Below, piece by piece: positions 1-7,886 of a stretch of 17,613 bases of DNA. The position numbers and the translations under genes are program-made. Below the pieces are notes generated by a model, which was given only the letters and a program-made list of their open reading frames with translations, was not told the origin of the DNA and did no database searches. Origin of the DNA: JAMOAW01 sp039908535 (GTDB taxonomy: Bacteria > Pseudomonadota > Magnetococcia > Magnetococcales > JADFZT01); NCBI GenBank assembly GCA_039908535.1, contig JAMOAW010000110.1, forward strand, positions 1 through 17,613, read 5' to 3'. The first letter of the stretch is position 1, and the number at the start of each line of letters is the position of its first letter.

Positions 1-2
1 AG

Positions 3-161
3 CAGAGCTGGCTACGCTTGGATAAAATTTTTACTCTAAATGCACGCCGAGTAGAAGGTATTTTTGCCCAAGTGACACCGACCTTCCGGTTCCACGCTGT
101 CCAAAAACTGTGCGCCAGCTTGGATCTAGATGGAAAAAAAGCCATCCTCTCCGATTCATGA
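3..161 (+). CDS. C-terminal fragment of a PemK/MazF-like toxin (partial at window edge)
   Basis: The frame is open from the window edge to a TGA at 159-161, giving about 52 residues. The fragment contains SWLRLDKIFTLNARRV followed by a VTP segment and a C-terminal SLDL. This matches the usual end of PemK/MazF endoribonucleases, where an S-W-x-x-x-D-K/Q-I-x-T-L-x-x-x-R strand leads into a short helix. In that family the protein is an mRNA-cleaving toxin paired with an antitoxin encoded just upstream. The catalytic N-terminal part lies outside the window, so the assignment rests on the tail pattern alone. Its stop codon overlaps the ATG of the next gene (ATGA at 158-161), which suggests translational coupling or a chance junction in a decayed region. 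Confidence 0.42.
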   Translation, partial: QSWLRLDKIFTLNARRVEGIFAQVTPTFRFHAVQKLCASLDLDGKKAILSDS

Positions 162-1309
162 AAAGAGTTGGTAACCTTTTCAATGCCATTGTCTCATTCG
201 GCAACCTTTGGCATGCCGCCCATAAAGCATGGCGAGGCAAGAAAGACAAAGCCCGCATCGCCGATTTCTACTTCAACCTGGAGCGGGAACTCCTCATTCT
301 ACAAAAAGAACTGATCTCTGGCCAATACCACCCGCGCTCCTACCATGTTTTTGAGGTGACAGACCCCAAACGCCGAGAAATCGCCGCTGCCGATTTTCGA
401 GACCGTGTGGTACACCATGCCATCATCAATGTACTAGAACCCCTCTTCGAAAGGCGGTTAATTTTCGATACCTATGCCTGTCGAGTGGGGAAAGGAACCC
501 ATGCAGCGATACAACGGGCACAACTTTTTGCTCGGCAATGGCCTTTTTTTCTCAAATGCGACATCCGCAAATACTTTAAAAACGTAGACCACGCCATTTT
601 GAAAACCATTCTGGCCTGCATCATCAAAGACCAACAGACACTGGAACTATTGACATGCGTCATCGCACACCCAGTTCCTGGTCATCCTTCAGGTAAAGGC
701 ATCCCCATCGGCAATCTGACCAGCCAGCATTTTGCAAATCTCTACCTGGGAGAGATGGACCATTTCGTAAAAGAACGATTGCGGGTAACCGGATATCTTC
801 GTTATATGGACGATTTTCTTTTTTTTGCTCCTACCAGATCATTCCTGCACGAGATCCATTTTGAAATCAGGCAGTTTTTGCATGACCGTTTGTCCTTGCT
901 TCTTAAGGAGCGCGCCACAATTCTTGCTCCTGTGAACGATGGTATCCCATTTCTTGGATTCCGCATTTATCCGTCGGCCATCCGATTGCCACAAAATGAA
1001 TTGATGGCGCAATTTCTTAGCGTAAGTTTGGAAAATTACAAACTAGGTAAAATGACGTATGATTTGCGTCGTTTGCGTCTGCATGGACTGATTGAAAAAA
1101 TTCCACGCTCACATGGTTATAAAGTGACGGAGAAAGGTTTGCGGATATCTTTGTTTTTCACAAAAGTGAATGCACGCATTTTGCGTCCGGGATTGTCCGA
1201 ACTCAACGATGGCTTGCCAGAAAATGCTAGTCGCCCACTTGCAACCGCAATGTTTCGTATGGGAAAAGCCATAAATGATCAAATTCAGAAGGCTAAATTA
1301 GCCGCTTGA
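158..1309 (+). CDS. DGR-like reverse transcriptase with a foreign C-terminal tail (chimera)
   Basis: RNA-directed DNA polymerase of about 383 residues. The start is placed at ATG 158 because MKRVGNLF is the usual N-terminus of this RT group; the frame is open to 110, but those 16 extra residues look non-homologous. RT blocks follow in order: RDRVVHHAIINVLEPLFERR, YACRVGKGTHAA, the Asp-bearing FLKCDIRKYFKNVDH, GIPIGNLTSQHFANLYL, the catalytic YMDD (about 793-822) and the FLGFRIYP block. GNLTSQ in place of the QG-x-x-x-SP of retrons and group II introns is typical of diversity-generating-retroelement RTs. After about nt 1000 the expected basic thumb is missing. The ORF continues in frame into a different family, with MTYDLRRLRLHGLIEKIP, a winged-helix-like segment, FFTKVNARILRPGL and a terminal AKLAA. 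No template or variable repeat was seen by eye. It could be a fusion protein or a scar between two mobile-element genes, and RT activity is doubtful. Confidence 0.8.
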   Translation: MKRVGNLFNAIVSFGNLWHAAHKAWRGKKDKARIADFYFNLERELLILQKELISGQYHPRSYHVFEVTDPKRREIAAADFRDRVVHHAIINVLEPLFERRLIFDTYACRVGKGTHAAIQRAQLFARQWPFFLKCDIRKYFKNVDHAILKTILACIIKDQQTLELLTCVIAHPVPGHPSGKGIPIGNLTSQHFANLYLGEMDHFVKERLRVTGYLRYMDDFLFFAPTRSFLHEIHFEIRQFLHDRLSLLLKERATILAPVNDGIPFLGFRIYPSAIRLPQNELMAQFLSVSLENYKLGKMTYDLRRLRLHGLIEKIPRSHGYKVTEKGLRISLFFTKVNARILRPGLSELNDGLPENASRPLATAMFRMGKAINDQIQKAKLAA

Positions 1310-1368
1310 AATTTGACTCATTTGTAAAGATGGTGGCAGCATAAGGTGTTTAATATCGGTTAGCCTAG

Positions 1369-1992
1369 ATGATATTTACAGCGATCAACATAGAAAAATT
1401 AAAAGCGATGAGAATTGTTCCAGAAATATTCTCTGATTCATTGGAGTCAAAACATAGTAAAGACGCGCATTATTTTGATGTACTCCTGGGTCAATTATCC
1501 GTCGATGAAACTCAAGAACTTACAGCCGAACACTTTAACGAAATAATTAAGCATCTGGAAGTTTCTGATAATTCACTAATTTTCAATCAGTTATACGATC
1601 TATTTAATTACATACGGCTTTATCGAGAAGGCGGTGTTTTTAAATTATTTAAAGAAAGACAGGCGGAATGGGGAGGGCCAAAAGTGACAATTACAGAATC
1701 TGATGTTCCTCTGTGGAACTCGGGTGAATTAGAGGAACCAATCACAATTTATCGAGGCATGTCGAGAGTTGAATACGATTCTGGGAATTTTGGTCAGTCT
1801 TGGACAATAAAAAAAGAGGTTGCACATCGTTTTGCTACTGACACATACTGCGATGAAGAATCGGGAGTTGTTGTTAAAACTATTGTAAACATAGAGTCGA
1901 TCCTTTATTTCGACTGTAATGATTGCGAAGGAGAAGTCATTGTAAATAATGGGTCTATTTTAAAAACTGCTATTGAATTATTACACAACTAG
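1369..1992 (+). CDS. Putative ADP-ribosyltransferase-like protein (R-S-E motif)
   Basis: A 207-residue soluble protein with no signal peptide or membrane segment. Residues 1-110 are helical and unrecognised. Residues 123-190 carry the arrangement of arginine-type ADP-ribosyltransferases: ITIYRGMS with Arg129, GQSWTIKKEVAHRFA with a Ser-Trp-Thr block at 144-146, and a late CEGEVIV with Glu187-Gly-Glu189, matching the ExE loop. In that fold the Arg binds NAD+, the S-x-T/S-W-T strand shapes the pocket and the second Glu is catalytic. Small proteins of this shape are common in prophages and toxin or defence islands. The start has no good ribosome-binding site; ATG 1408 is an alternative. The gene is AT-rich compared with hrpA and the che genes, in keeping with acquired DNA. 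The assignment comes from motifs only and the target is unknown. Confidence 0.55.
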   Translation: MIFTAINIEKLKAMRIVPEIFSDSLESKHSKDAHYFDVLLGQLSVDETQELTAEHFNEIIKHLEVSDNSLIFNQLYDLFNYIRLYREGGVFKLFKERQAEWGGPKVTITESDVPLWNSGELEEPITIYRGMSRVEYDSGNFGQSWTIKKEVAHRFATDTYCDEESGVVVKTIVNIESILYFDCNDCEGEVIVNNGSILKTAIELLHN

Positions 1993-2008
1993 AGACTGCG
2001 ATTTCATA

Positions 2009-2356
2009 ATGTATGCCATATATAAAGTAACTGAAGCTTCCGTTGGAGAATCCAATAGAGGTTATAAGGTGTTTAAATTGCAATTAAACGGTTCAATTCT
2101 TGCAGTAAAACCATTCCCCTCTCGTAGATATGAGGAGGTATCTGACATCCTATATCACAGATATATCCGTAATAATAATAGCTTGGATTTTCTAATAGGG
2201 GGATATATCTCTCTCCAACTTAAAAAAACAAAATTTGGTGTTGAGTTTGGTTACATTAATTCCTATGATGCAATGCAATACAAGACTTTAAAAAACTTCT
2301 TGATGATTCCGGTGGAAAGGCATTTCAATCAAAAATGGATATGTATGAATTCCTAA
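2009..2356 (+). CDS. Hypothetical protein, zero-frame part (frame change near its end)
   Basis: No family is recognised. From ATG 2009 the zero frame gives 115 residues; the frame is also open from a TTG at 1973 that overlaps the preceding ART-like gene by 20 bp. The first 95 residues look like a compact alpha/beta protein (MYAIYKVTEASVGESNRGYK and onward, with no membrane segment). The last 20 residues of the zero frame (NFLMIPVERHFNQKW and onward) do not look like its natural end. The −1 frame continues instead with a protein-like sequence to 2442. The two frames meet at overlapping slippery heptamers at 2287-2296. The position 16 bp after the ART-like gene and the similar AT-rich composition suggest the two form a pair, possibly toxin and partner, which is inference only. 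Confidence 0.5.
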   Translation: MYAIYKVTEASVGESNRGYKVFKLQLNGSILAVKPFPSRRYEEVSDILYHRYIRNNNSLDFLIGGYISLQLKKTKFGVEFGYINSYDAMQYKTLKNFLMIPVERHFNQKWICMNS

Positions 2357-2442
2357 GAATTAGAAACTACCCTACAAACGAGGATGGATCAATAACTTTA
2401 AAGCACCCGTATAGTGATTTAGGTAGTCCTGAAATTAGATGA
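2293..2442 (+). CDS. −1 frame continuation of the preceding hypothetical gene
   Basis: This frame, open from 2269, reads KLLDDSGGKAFQSKMDMYEF, then LRIRNYPTNEDGSITLKHPY and SDLGSPEIR before a TGA at 2440-2442. It is richer in charged and polar residues than the zero-frame end and reads as a natural C-terminus. Joined to the upstream part it would give a protein of about 144 residues. An independent start at ATG 2335 would give only 35 residues with no visible ribosome-binding site. The frame could be entered by −1 ribosomal slippage at T TTA AAA / A AAA AAC, or the shift could be a mutation or a miscounted A6 run. Confidence 0.45.
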   Translation, partial: KLLDDSGGKAFQSKMDMYEFLRIRNYPTNEDGSITLKHPYSDLGSPEIR

Positions 2443-2445
2443 TGA

Positions 2446-3110
2446 TTAATCCCCCACAGTCAACGACGCATTATAGTGATGGATAAACATCCAAATGGCT
2501 CCGATGTGGTTTTCTATTTTTTTTGAAAATGAGAGAGTGCTTCTGACCAAGCGAGAAATCCCTTCCCTACGGCTTTATGCCGCTTGCTTGGGATAATGGC
2601 CTCATATGCTGTCCAAAAATCTGTATAGCAAACAGCACATTGACGATAAACAGGTGGCAGGCTATCCCACAAAGCTTGCGCACCATCGCGGTCACGGCTA
2701 CCGATATAAACGCCTATAATTTCCCTGGTATTTCTATCAATGGCCAGCCAAATCCATTGTTTATTGTTTTTATTGCTGCAAAAAGACCACATTTCATCAC
2801 ATTCGACCGTTAGTCGACCTTTTTTTTTAGGCACAACATCCAATTCTTTTGGAATATCCCTATATTTTTCATTTACATAACATTGCAACCATTTCTCAGA
2901 CACGCCTACGACACGTGCAATTCCTGCTAGGGAAATTTTTTCTAATAATAATTTGTCAATCAGATCCTTTGTGCCTTGAGGAATCTGATAATGTGGTGCT
3001 GGATTTTCAACAAACTGTCTTCCACATTGATTACATAGAAAATTTTGTTTACCATTCTGTCTGGAACCATTTTTGACAGTTTGATCGGACTCACAATTTG
3101 GGCATTTCAC
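2446..3110 (-). pseudogene. IS1-family transposase with internal deletion and frameshift
   Basis: Reading on the minus strand from ATG 3110, the N-terminus has the zinc ribbon of IS1 transposases (Cys3, Cys6, Cys26, Cys29), then a helix-turn-helix-like region and an RNase-H-fold catalytic domain with VECDEMWSF (Asp105) and CYTDFWTAY (Asp164). After SKRHKAVGKG near nt 2560 the intact reading frame is lost and stops at 2514. A different frame then gives the proper end of the family: ISRLVRSTLSFSKKIENH followed by IGAIWMFIHHYNA, ending at a TAA at 2446-2448. The missing piece is the IERFNNT-type block that carries the catalytic Glu. The copy is therefore almost certainly inactive. A purine-rich GAGGA lies about 14 nt upstream of the ATG. 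Terminal inverted repeats and target duplications could not be recognised with confidence. Confidence 0.85.
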
Positions 3111-3183
3111 AGGATATTCCTCTCTTATCTTTGTCCCTTAGGTTTTTGATCACAGGAAAAATTTAACAGAGAACCTCATCATC

Positions 3184-3495
3184 ATGCAAATACAGGACTA
3201 CCTTTCAAAACGTAATATATGTTATAAAAACAACATGACAGACAATTGTCTTACATTCGATAATATAAATATTATTTTTGACAAGTTTTACAAAGACAAA
3301 TTTATCAATAATGGCAATCCAGATAAAGATAAAAAGTACATTTTAACATCGGTTGCGATTGCAATACGTTGTATTCGCTATCACAGATTCATGGGTAAAA
3401 CTCTAAGCGATAGCAATCACGATGTCATGCAAGTAGGGCAGTTATTAACGGATGAGCAATATAATTTTATTTTGAGTCAGCAAAACAACAAGTAA
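3184..3495 (+). CDS. Hypothetical protein, 103 residues
   Basis: No family is recognised. The product is mostly hydrophilic and Asn/Lys/Asp-rich, with a single mildly hydrophobic stretch (YILTSVAIAIRCIRYH) and no signal peptide. The ATG is preceded by GAGAA, a weak ribosome-binding site. The gene lies between two insertion-sequence remnants and ends at the edge of the second, so its natural 3' end may be lost. It has the AT-rich codon use of the 1.4-2.4 kb genes, which supports a shared foreign origin. Confidence 0.4.
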   Translation: MQIQDYLSKRNICYKNNMTDNCLTFDNINIIFDKFYKDKFINNGNPDKDKKYILTSVAIAIRCIRYHRFMGKTLSDSNHDVMQVGQLLTDEQYNFILSQQNNK

Positions 3496-3745
3496 TAAGT
3501 GAGAACGAATTTATTCAAAAGCTTTATCTGGCGAATGGTTGTCACTGTGCCGTATTTAGGCATCAGTTTTCGCGTTGAAACATCACTCAAAACGGTCGTC
3601 TGAGAATGGGAAGCCGGGGTGATTTCGAATGCTACGAGGATTTCATAATCAGTATCGACAATGATGTGGAGTTTATAACCGAACAAGCTTTTTATTTTTA
3701 TCCATTTTTTTCTGTCCATACCAAAAACCCCATCCGCCCCAAATT
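3477..3745 (-). pseudogene. IS4/IS5-type (DDE) transposase remnant
   Basis: On the minus strand the segment reads KFGADGVFGM, KSLFGYKLHIIVDTDYEI, then LVAFEITPASHS and TVLSDV. The F-G-Y/F-K-L-H-I-I-V-D-x-x-Y-E-x-x-V-A-F-E-x-T-x-A-S motif is the second catalytic-Asp region of IS4/IS5-superfamily DDE transposases. Everything upstream of about 3745 is interrupted by stops. Downstream of LSDV the sequence stops resembling the family, and the region with the catalytic Glu is absent. It is a dead fragment of roughly 60-90 codons. The closest IS group cannot be named from this piece. Confidence 0.7.
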
Positions 3746-3796
3746 TGGCTCAATTTCCAGCATTTTTGGAGATGGAGAATTAGGCTCTTGCTGATC

Positions 3797-3830
3797 AAAA
3801 ACGTAAAAAATATTCACGTTTTTTTATTTT
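3797..3830 (+). terminator. Possible intrinsic terminator (AAAAACGT/ACGTTTTT hairpin)
   Basis: An 8-bp perfect inverted repeat (3797-3804 and 3816-3823) with an 11-nt loop runs into a T-rich stretch. It could end rightward transcripts out of the IS-remnant region, or be an old element end. The stem is AT-rich and therefore weak. Confidence 0.3.
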
Positions 3831-3840
3831 GACTTTAATA

Positions 3841-4023
3841 TCAACTATTTAATAATTTTTCCGATTTCCTTTCGCTGTGAATTATACCCAGTTCCGGTAG
3901 GGTTGAGAACTGGTGCGCCGGTTTTATGACCACGTTTCCATTTCCCGCCACGAATTCCGACACCATCGCATATGCCATTGCCTTAGCCAATCGCTTGGCG
4001 GCATCGGTAAATAAACCACTCAT
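3841..4023 (-). CDS. Small hypothetical protein, divergent from hrpA
   Basis: A 60-residue product from ATG 4023 (minus strand), with AAGGGAG placed about 9 nt upstream on that strand. This is one of the better ribosome-binding sites in the accessory region. A GTG at 4032 would add three residues. The protein starts MSGLFTDAAKRLAKAMAYAM, an amphipathic Ala-rich helix, followed by a polar C-terminal half (HSERKSEKLLNS). No family is recognised. It is transcribed away from hrpA with only 23 bp between the two start codons, so their promoters must overlap the other gene's start region. Confidence 0.42.
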   Translation of the reverse strand: MSGLFTDAAKRLAKAMAYAMVSEFVAGNGNVVIKPAHQFSTLPELGIIHSERKSEKLLNS

Positions 4024-4046
4024 ACGTATCACTCCCTTTTTATGTT

Positions 4047-7000
4047 ATGATCGATTCACATTTTACAAAAATAAGCCATTCGCATAAAATAGGGAATCAT
4101 TTCACAACTAGCAAAAAAAATCTTAAAATCACCCTCTTCTGGAGACCCCCCATTCCCAACGCGCAACAAACCTTAAACCAACTCTACCGGTCCTTAAACC
4201 ATCTTCCTATTCGACATCGCGCCTTGATACGGCGCCGATTAGGAAAAATTGGGCACCTTTTAAAACAGTCTCAGCCGGTTGAAACCCCTTTACTCCAGAT
4301 AGAACAAGAGATCCAACAGGGGCGACTCTGGAGCGAAAGCCGCCGCCAACGCCTCCCCAACCCCACCTTTCCCGCTGACCTCCCCGTGGCCCAACACCGG
4401 GAAGAGATCGCCGGTCTGATTCAAGCCAATCCGGTTCTCATTCTCTGCGGGGCAACGGGATCGGGCAAAACCACCCAATTGCCTAAAATCTGCCTACAAT
4501 TGGGACGGGGGGTGTTTGGTTTTATCGGCATGACCCAACCCAGGCGCATCGCTGCCCGCGCCATCAGCGGCTTTTTGGCCAAAGATCTCCCTAGCCCGCA
4601 AGGCCCGGTGGTGGGATTTAAAATTCGCTTTAGCGATGGCATCAACGACAACACCCTCATTAAAATCATGACCGACGGCATTCTTCTAGCCGAGATTCAA
4701 TCGGACCCCGATCTGTTGCATTACGATACCCTGATTATCGATGAAGCCCATGAACGCAGTCTCAATATTGATTTTTTACTCGGTCATATTAAGCGGTTAC
4801 TCCCGAAACGGCCAGAATTAAAAGTGATCATCAGTTCGGCCACCTTAGATACCGAAAAATTTTCTCGCCATTTTGACAACGCCCCGGTTATAGAAATTTC
4901 TGGCCGCACTTGGCCAGTGGAAACCCGCTATCGCCCCTTGGGCCAACCCATGGAACCCTCGACCGAAGAGGTAGACGAAGCCGATCTCAAACAAGGGGTA
5001 GTGGCTGCTATTGATGAACTAGCCCATATGAACACCGATGGGGATATTCTCGTTTTTTTGCCAGGCGAGGGAGAAATTCGCGAATTGACTGAAGCCCTGC
5101 GCAAACATCGCCTAACCGGGTGGAAAATCCTCCCCCTGTTTGCTCGCCTCTCTACCGCCGAACAAAATGTTATTTTTAATCCCTCCTCGCAACGACGCGT
5201 TATTCTTGCTACCAACGTCGCGGAAACCTCCATCACGGTGCCAGGAGTTCGTTATGTTATCGATAGCGGGTTGGCCCGTATCAGCCGTTTTTCAGGCCGC
5301 AGTGGGGTACAACGCCTACCTGTTGAACGGATTTCGCGCTCTTCCGCCGATCAACGCCAAGGGCGATGCGGTCGGCTGATGAATGGGATTTGCATCCGTC
5401 TATACTCTGAAGAGTCCTATCACGACCGCCCCCATTTTACCGATCCTGAAATTTTGCGCACCTCGTTGGCCGAGGTTATTTTGCGACTCAAGGCCTATCG
5501 GCTGGGCTCGGTGGCGCAATTTCCTTTTATTGATCCCCCTAAAGCCCAGGCTATCCGCGAAGGGGTGGCTTTGCTATTGGAGTTGGGGGCGTTGGATACC
5601 TCTGAAAACCTGACGAAAATTGGTCATGATTTGGCTCGTTTGCCACTGGATCCCCGCCTGGGTCGCATGGTTTTGGCAGGGGCCGAAACAAACTGTCTGG
5701 ACGAAATTCTCATTCTAACCGCCGCTCTCTCCCTTCGGGATCCTCGCGAGCGTCCCCAGGCCCATCGCCAAGCGGCCGATATCGCGCATAACCGATTTTT
5801 AGATCCCACCTCCGATTTTTCGACGCTTTTAAAGCTCTGGGGATTTATCTTTCAGACCCAGGCCCAGGCCAGATCGAAAACCCAATTTAGAAAAATCATG
5901 CAAGAAAATTTTCTCTCCCCGGTGCGCAGCCAAGAGTGGATCGAAATTCACGCCCAACTCACCCGACTCGTCAAAGAGATGGGGATGACCAGCACCGACC
6001 AACCGGCCAATTCCGCCACCATACATCAAGCCCTTCTAACTGGTTTGCTCGGTTATGTAGGACTCAGAACAGAAAAACAGGAGTACAGCGGACCAAGGGG
6101 GATTATTTTTTATCTATTTCCTGGCTCTGGTCTATTTCAAACCCCCCCGGCCTGGATCATGGCCTTTGAGTTGGTAGAGACCTCTCGCCTCTATGCCCGA
6201 ACCGTAGCCGCCATTGAGCCGGATTGGATCGAACGCGTTGCCCCCACTGCCTGTCGGCGCAGTTGGTCCGAACCCCACTGGCAAAAAAAAACCGGGCATG
6301 TGACGGCCCTGGAACGGGTGGTGTATCAGGGGTTGATTTTAGTAGCGGGTCGGCGCATTCATTATGGTCCCATTGATCCCATTCGCAGTCGAGAAATTTT
6401 TATTCGCTCGGCCCTCACCCAAGGCAATTTGATCACCAAAGCCCCCTTTTTTCTCCACAACCAACACTTAATTGAAGAGATTCAAACCTTAGAGAACCGG
6501 ATACGCCGGCGGGATTTACTGGTTGATGAAGAGGTTATATTTCAATTTTTCGACCAGCGCATCCCCAAAGGAATCTACACCCAACACGCTTTTGACCAAT
6601 GGCGACATAAAGAAGAGCTGAAGAATCCCACAATTCTTTTTCTATCCCTTGAATTTTTGCTCCGTCACGGCCTGCAGTACAACCCAGAGCAAGCCTATCC
6701 TGGCCACCTAATCGTCAACAATCAAGAGCTGTCTTTGGAATACCATTTTGAACCGGGCCAAGAGAGCGATGGACTGAATGTACGCATCCCTTCCCTACTG
6801 CTTGCAGAGCTCCCAGAAGAGCCGTTTGAGTGGCTGGTCGCAGGCCTTCTGCCAGAAAAGATTCTTGCCTTATTCAAACGCTTACCCATTCATTTACGCC
6901 GTCAACTTGTCCCTCTGCCCAAAAGCGTGGAAAGATGCCTGGAAGATCTCGTACCCCATTCAGGAAATCTCTATGTCGCCCTATCTAAAACGATCAAGCG

Positions 7001-7886
7001 ACAAACCGGCATTGACATTCCCCAACATGCCTGGAGAGCAGACGAACTGCCCAACCATCTGCGCATTTATTTTAAAATTTTTGATGAAACAAGCGGACGC
7101 ATTTTGCAACAAGGGCGGGATTTATTAACGTTGCGCCAACAGCGGCCTATCCCCCCGCCCCTACCCCGCCAACAAGAGGGCAACACCTTAGAGAGAGCTC
7201 GTCTGATCATATGGGATTTTGGCCCTTTGCCAGAGCAAGTTGTCCTTTACGCAGGTCAGACCACGTTACAAGGTTTTCCAACCCTGCAAGACCAAGGGGA
7301 TTCGGTGCGTCTGACCGTTTTAACCGATCAAGAGATGGCCCACCAACAAACAAGAGGGGGATTGATCCGCCTATTTTTATTACAATTATCGCAACAGGTA
7401 CGGCTTTTAGAAAAAAAACTCCCATTGAGCAAAGAGATGGCTCAAGCCTACGCCCCTTTAGGTAGTGTGAAAAATTTACGACAGGAGATTCTCTTACTGA
7501 CCACCGAACGCCTCTTTCTTCCCGAAACCGCCCCAATCATTCGGGATGCCCAGACTTTTCAGGCCCGATTGCAGGCACATCGGGCGACCTTTGTGGAGAT
7601 GGCGTGTGTAGTTTGTCAGCAAGTCGAACGCATTTTGCTTGAATATCAAAAAATCAAACCAGCTCTTGCCAAACAACTCACCGCTGGACGCCACCTCAGT
7701 GCTGCCGAGATTCGTAGCCATTTAGACCATTTAATTCCACCTGGTTTTCTACGCCACACCCCTAAAACCTGGCTCGACCATTTTCCCCGCTATCTTCGCG
7801 CCATTCAACTCCGCCTGGAGCGACTGGACAACGCCCCCTTAAAGGATGTCAACAAAAAAACCGAACAACCAAAAAAAACGCACTGA
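4047..7886 (+). CDS. hrpA: ATP-dependent RNA helicase HrpA (DEAH/DExH family)
   Basis: Large cytoplasmic DEAH-box helicase that unwinds RNA and ribonucleoprotein with ATP; in E. coli HrpA is linked to mRNA processing and rescue of stalled ribosomes. Visible motifs: Walker A GATGSGKTTQLP (about 135-146), TQPRRIAARA, DEAH at 232-235 (IIDEAHERSLNIDFLLGH), SSAT near 263, GRTWPVETRYRP, ATNVAETSITVPGVRYVIDS and the RQGRCGR arginine-finger motif, then the HA2/OB and HrpA C-terminal regions (GSGLFQTPPAWIMAFELVET, YSEPHW-like SEPHWQKKTG). E. coli HrpA is 1300 residues; this frame gives 1279 but stops early, and the conserved ELRVSYFAQQLG-type C-terminus lies in the +1 frame to 8019. The start is uncertain: ATG 4047 lacks a ribosome-binding site and homology begins only about 35-40 residues later. 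The coding strand is strongly C-rich. Confidence 0.93.
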   Translation: MIDSHFTKISHSHKIGNHFTTSKKNLKITLFWRPPIPNAQQTLNQLYRSLNHLPIRHRALIRRRLGKIGHLLKQSQPVETPLLQIEQEIQQGRLWSESRRQRLPNPTFPADLPVAQHREEIAGLIQANPVLILCGATGSGKTTQLPKICLQLGRGVFGFIGMTQPRRIAARAISGFLAKDLPSPQGPVVGFKIRFSDGINDNTLIKIMTDGILLAEIQSDPDLLHYDTLIIDEAHERSLNIDFLLGHIKRLLPKRPELKVIISSATLDTEKFSRHFDNAPVIEISGRTWPVETRYRPLGQPMEPSTEEVDEADLKQGVVAAIDELAHMNTDGDILVFLPGEGEIRELTEALRKHRLTGWKILPLFARLSTAEQNVIFNPSSQRRVILATNVAETSITVPGVRYVIDSGLARISRFSGRSGVQRLPVERISRSSADQRQGRCGRLMNGICIRLYSEESYHDRPHFTDPEILRTSLAEVILRLKAYRLGSVAQFPFIDPPKAQAIREGVALLLELGALDTSENLTKIGHDLARLPLDPRLGRMVLAGAETNCLDEILILTAALSLRDPRERPQAHRQAADIAHNRFLDPTSDFSTLLKLWGFIFQTQAQARSKTQFRKIMQENFLSPVRSQEWIEIHAQLTRLVKEMGMTSTDQPANSATIHQALLTGLLGYVGLRTEKQEYSGPRGIIFYLFPGSGLFQTPPAWIMAFELVETSRLYARTVAAIEPDWIERVAPTACRRSWSEPHWQKKTGHVTALERVVYQGLILVAGRRIHYGPIDPIRSREIFIRSALTQGNLITKAPFFLHNQHLIEEIQTLENRIRRRDLLVDEEVIFQFFDQRIPKGIYTQHAFDQWRHKEELKNPTILFLSLEFLLRHGLQYNPEQAYPGHLIVNNQELSLEYHFEPGQESDGLNVRIPSLLLAELPEEPFEWLVAGLLPEKILALFKRLPIHLRRQLVPLPKSVERCLEDLVPHSGNLYVALSKTIKRQTGIDIPQHAWRADELPNHLRIYFKIFDETSGRILQQGRDLLTLRQQRPIPPPLPRQQEGNTLERARLIIWDFGPLPEQVVLYAGQTTLQGFPTLQDQGDSVRLTVLTDQEMAHQQTRGGLIRLFLLQLSQQVRLLEKKLPLSKEMAQAYAPLGSVKNLRQEILLLTTERLFLPETAPIIRDAQTFQARLQAHRATFVEMACVVCQQVERILLEYQKIKPALAKQLTAGRHLSAAEIRSHLDHLIPPGFLRHTPKTWLDHFPRYLRAIQLRLERLDNAPLKDVNKKTEQPKKTH

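Noticed and set aside
2422..3175. GGT...AAATT ends as possible IS1 inverted repeats
   Set aside because: The match needs two gaps and there is no flanking target duplication; boundaries left open.
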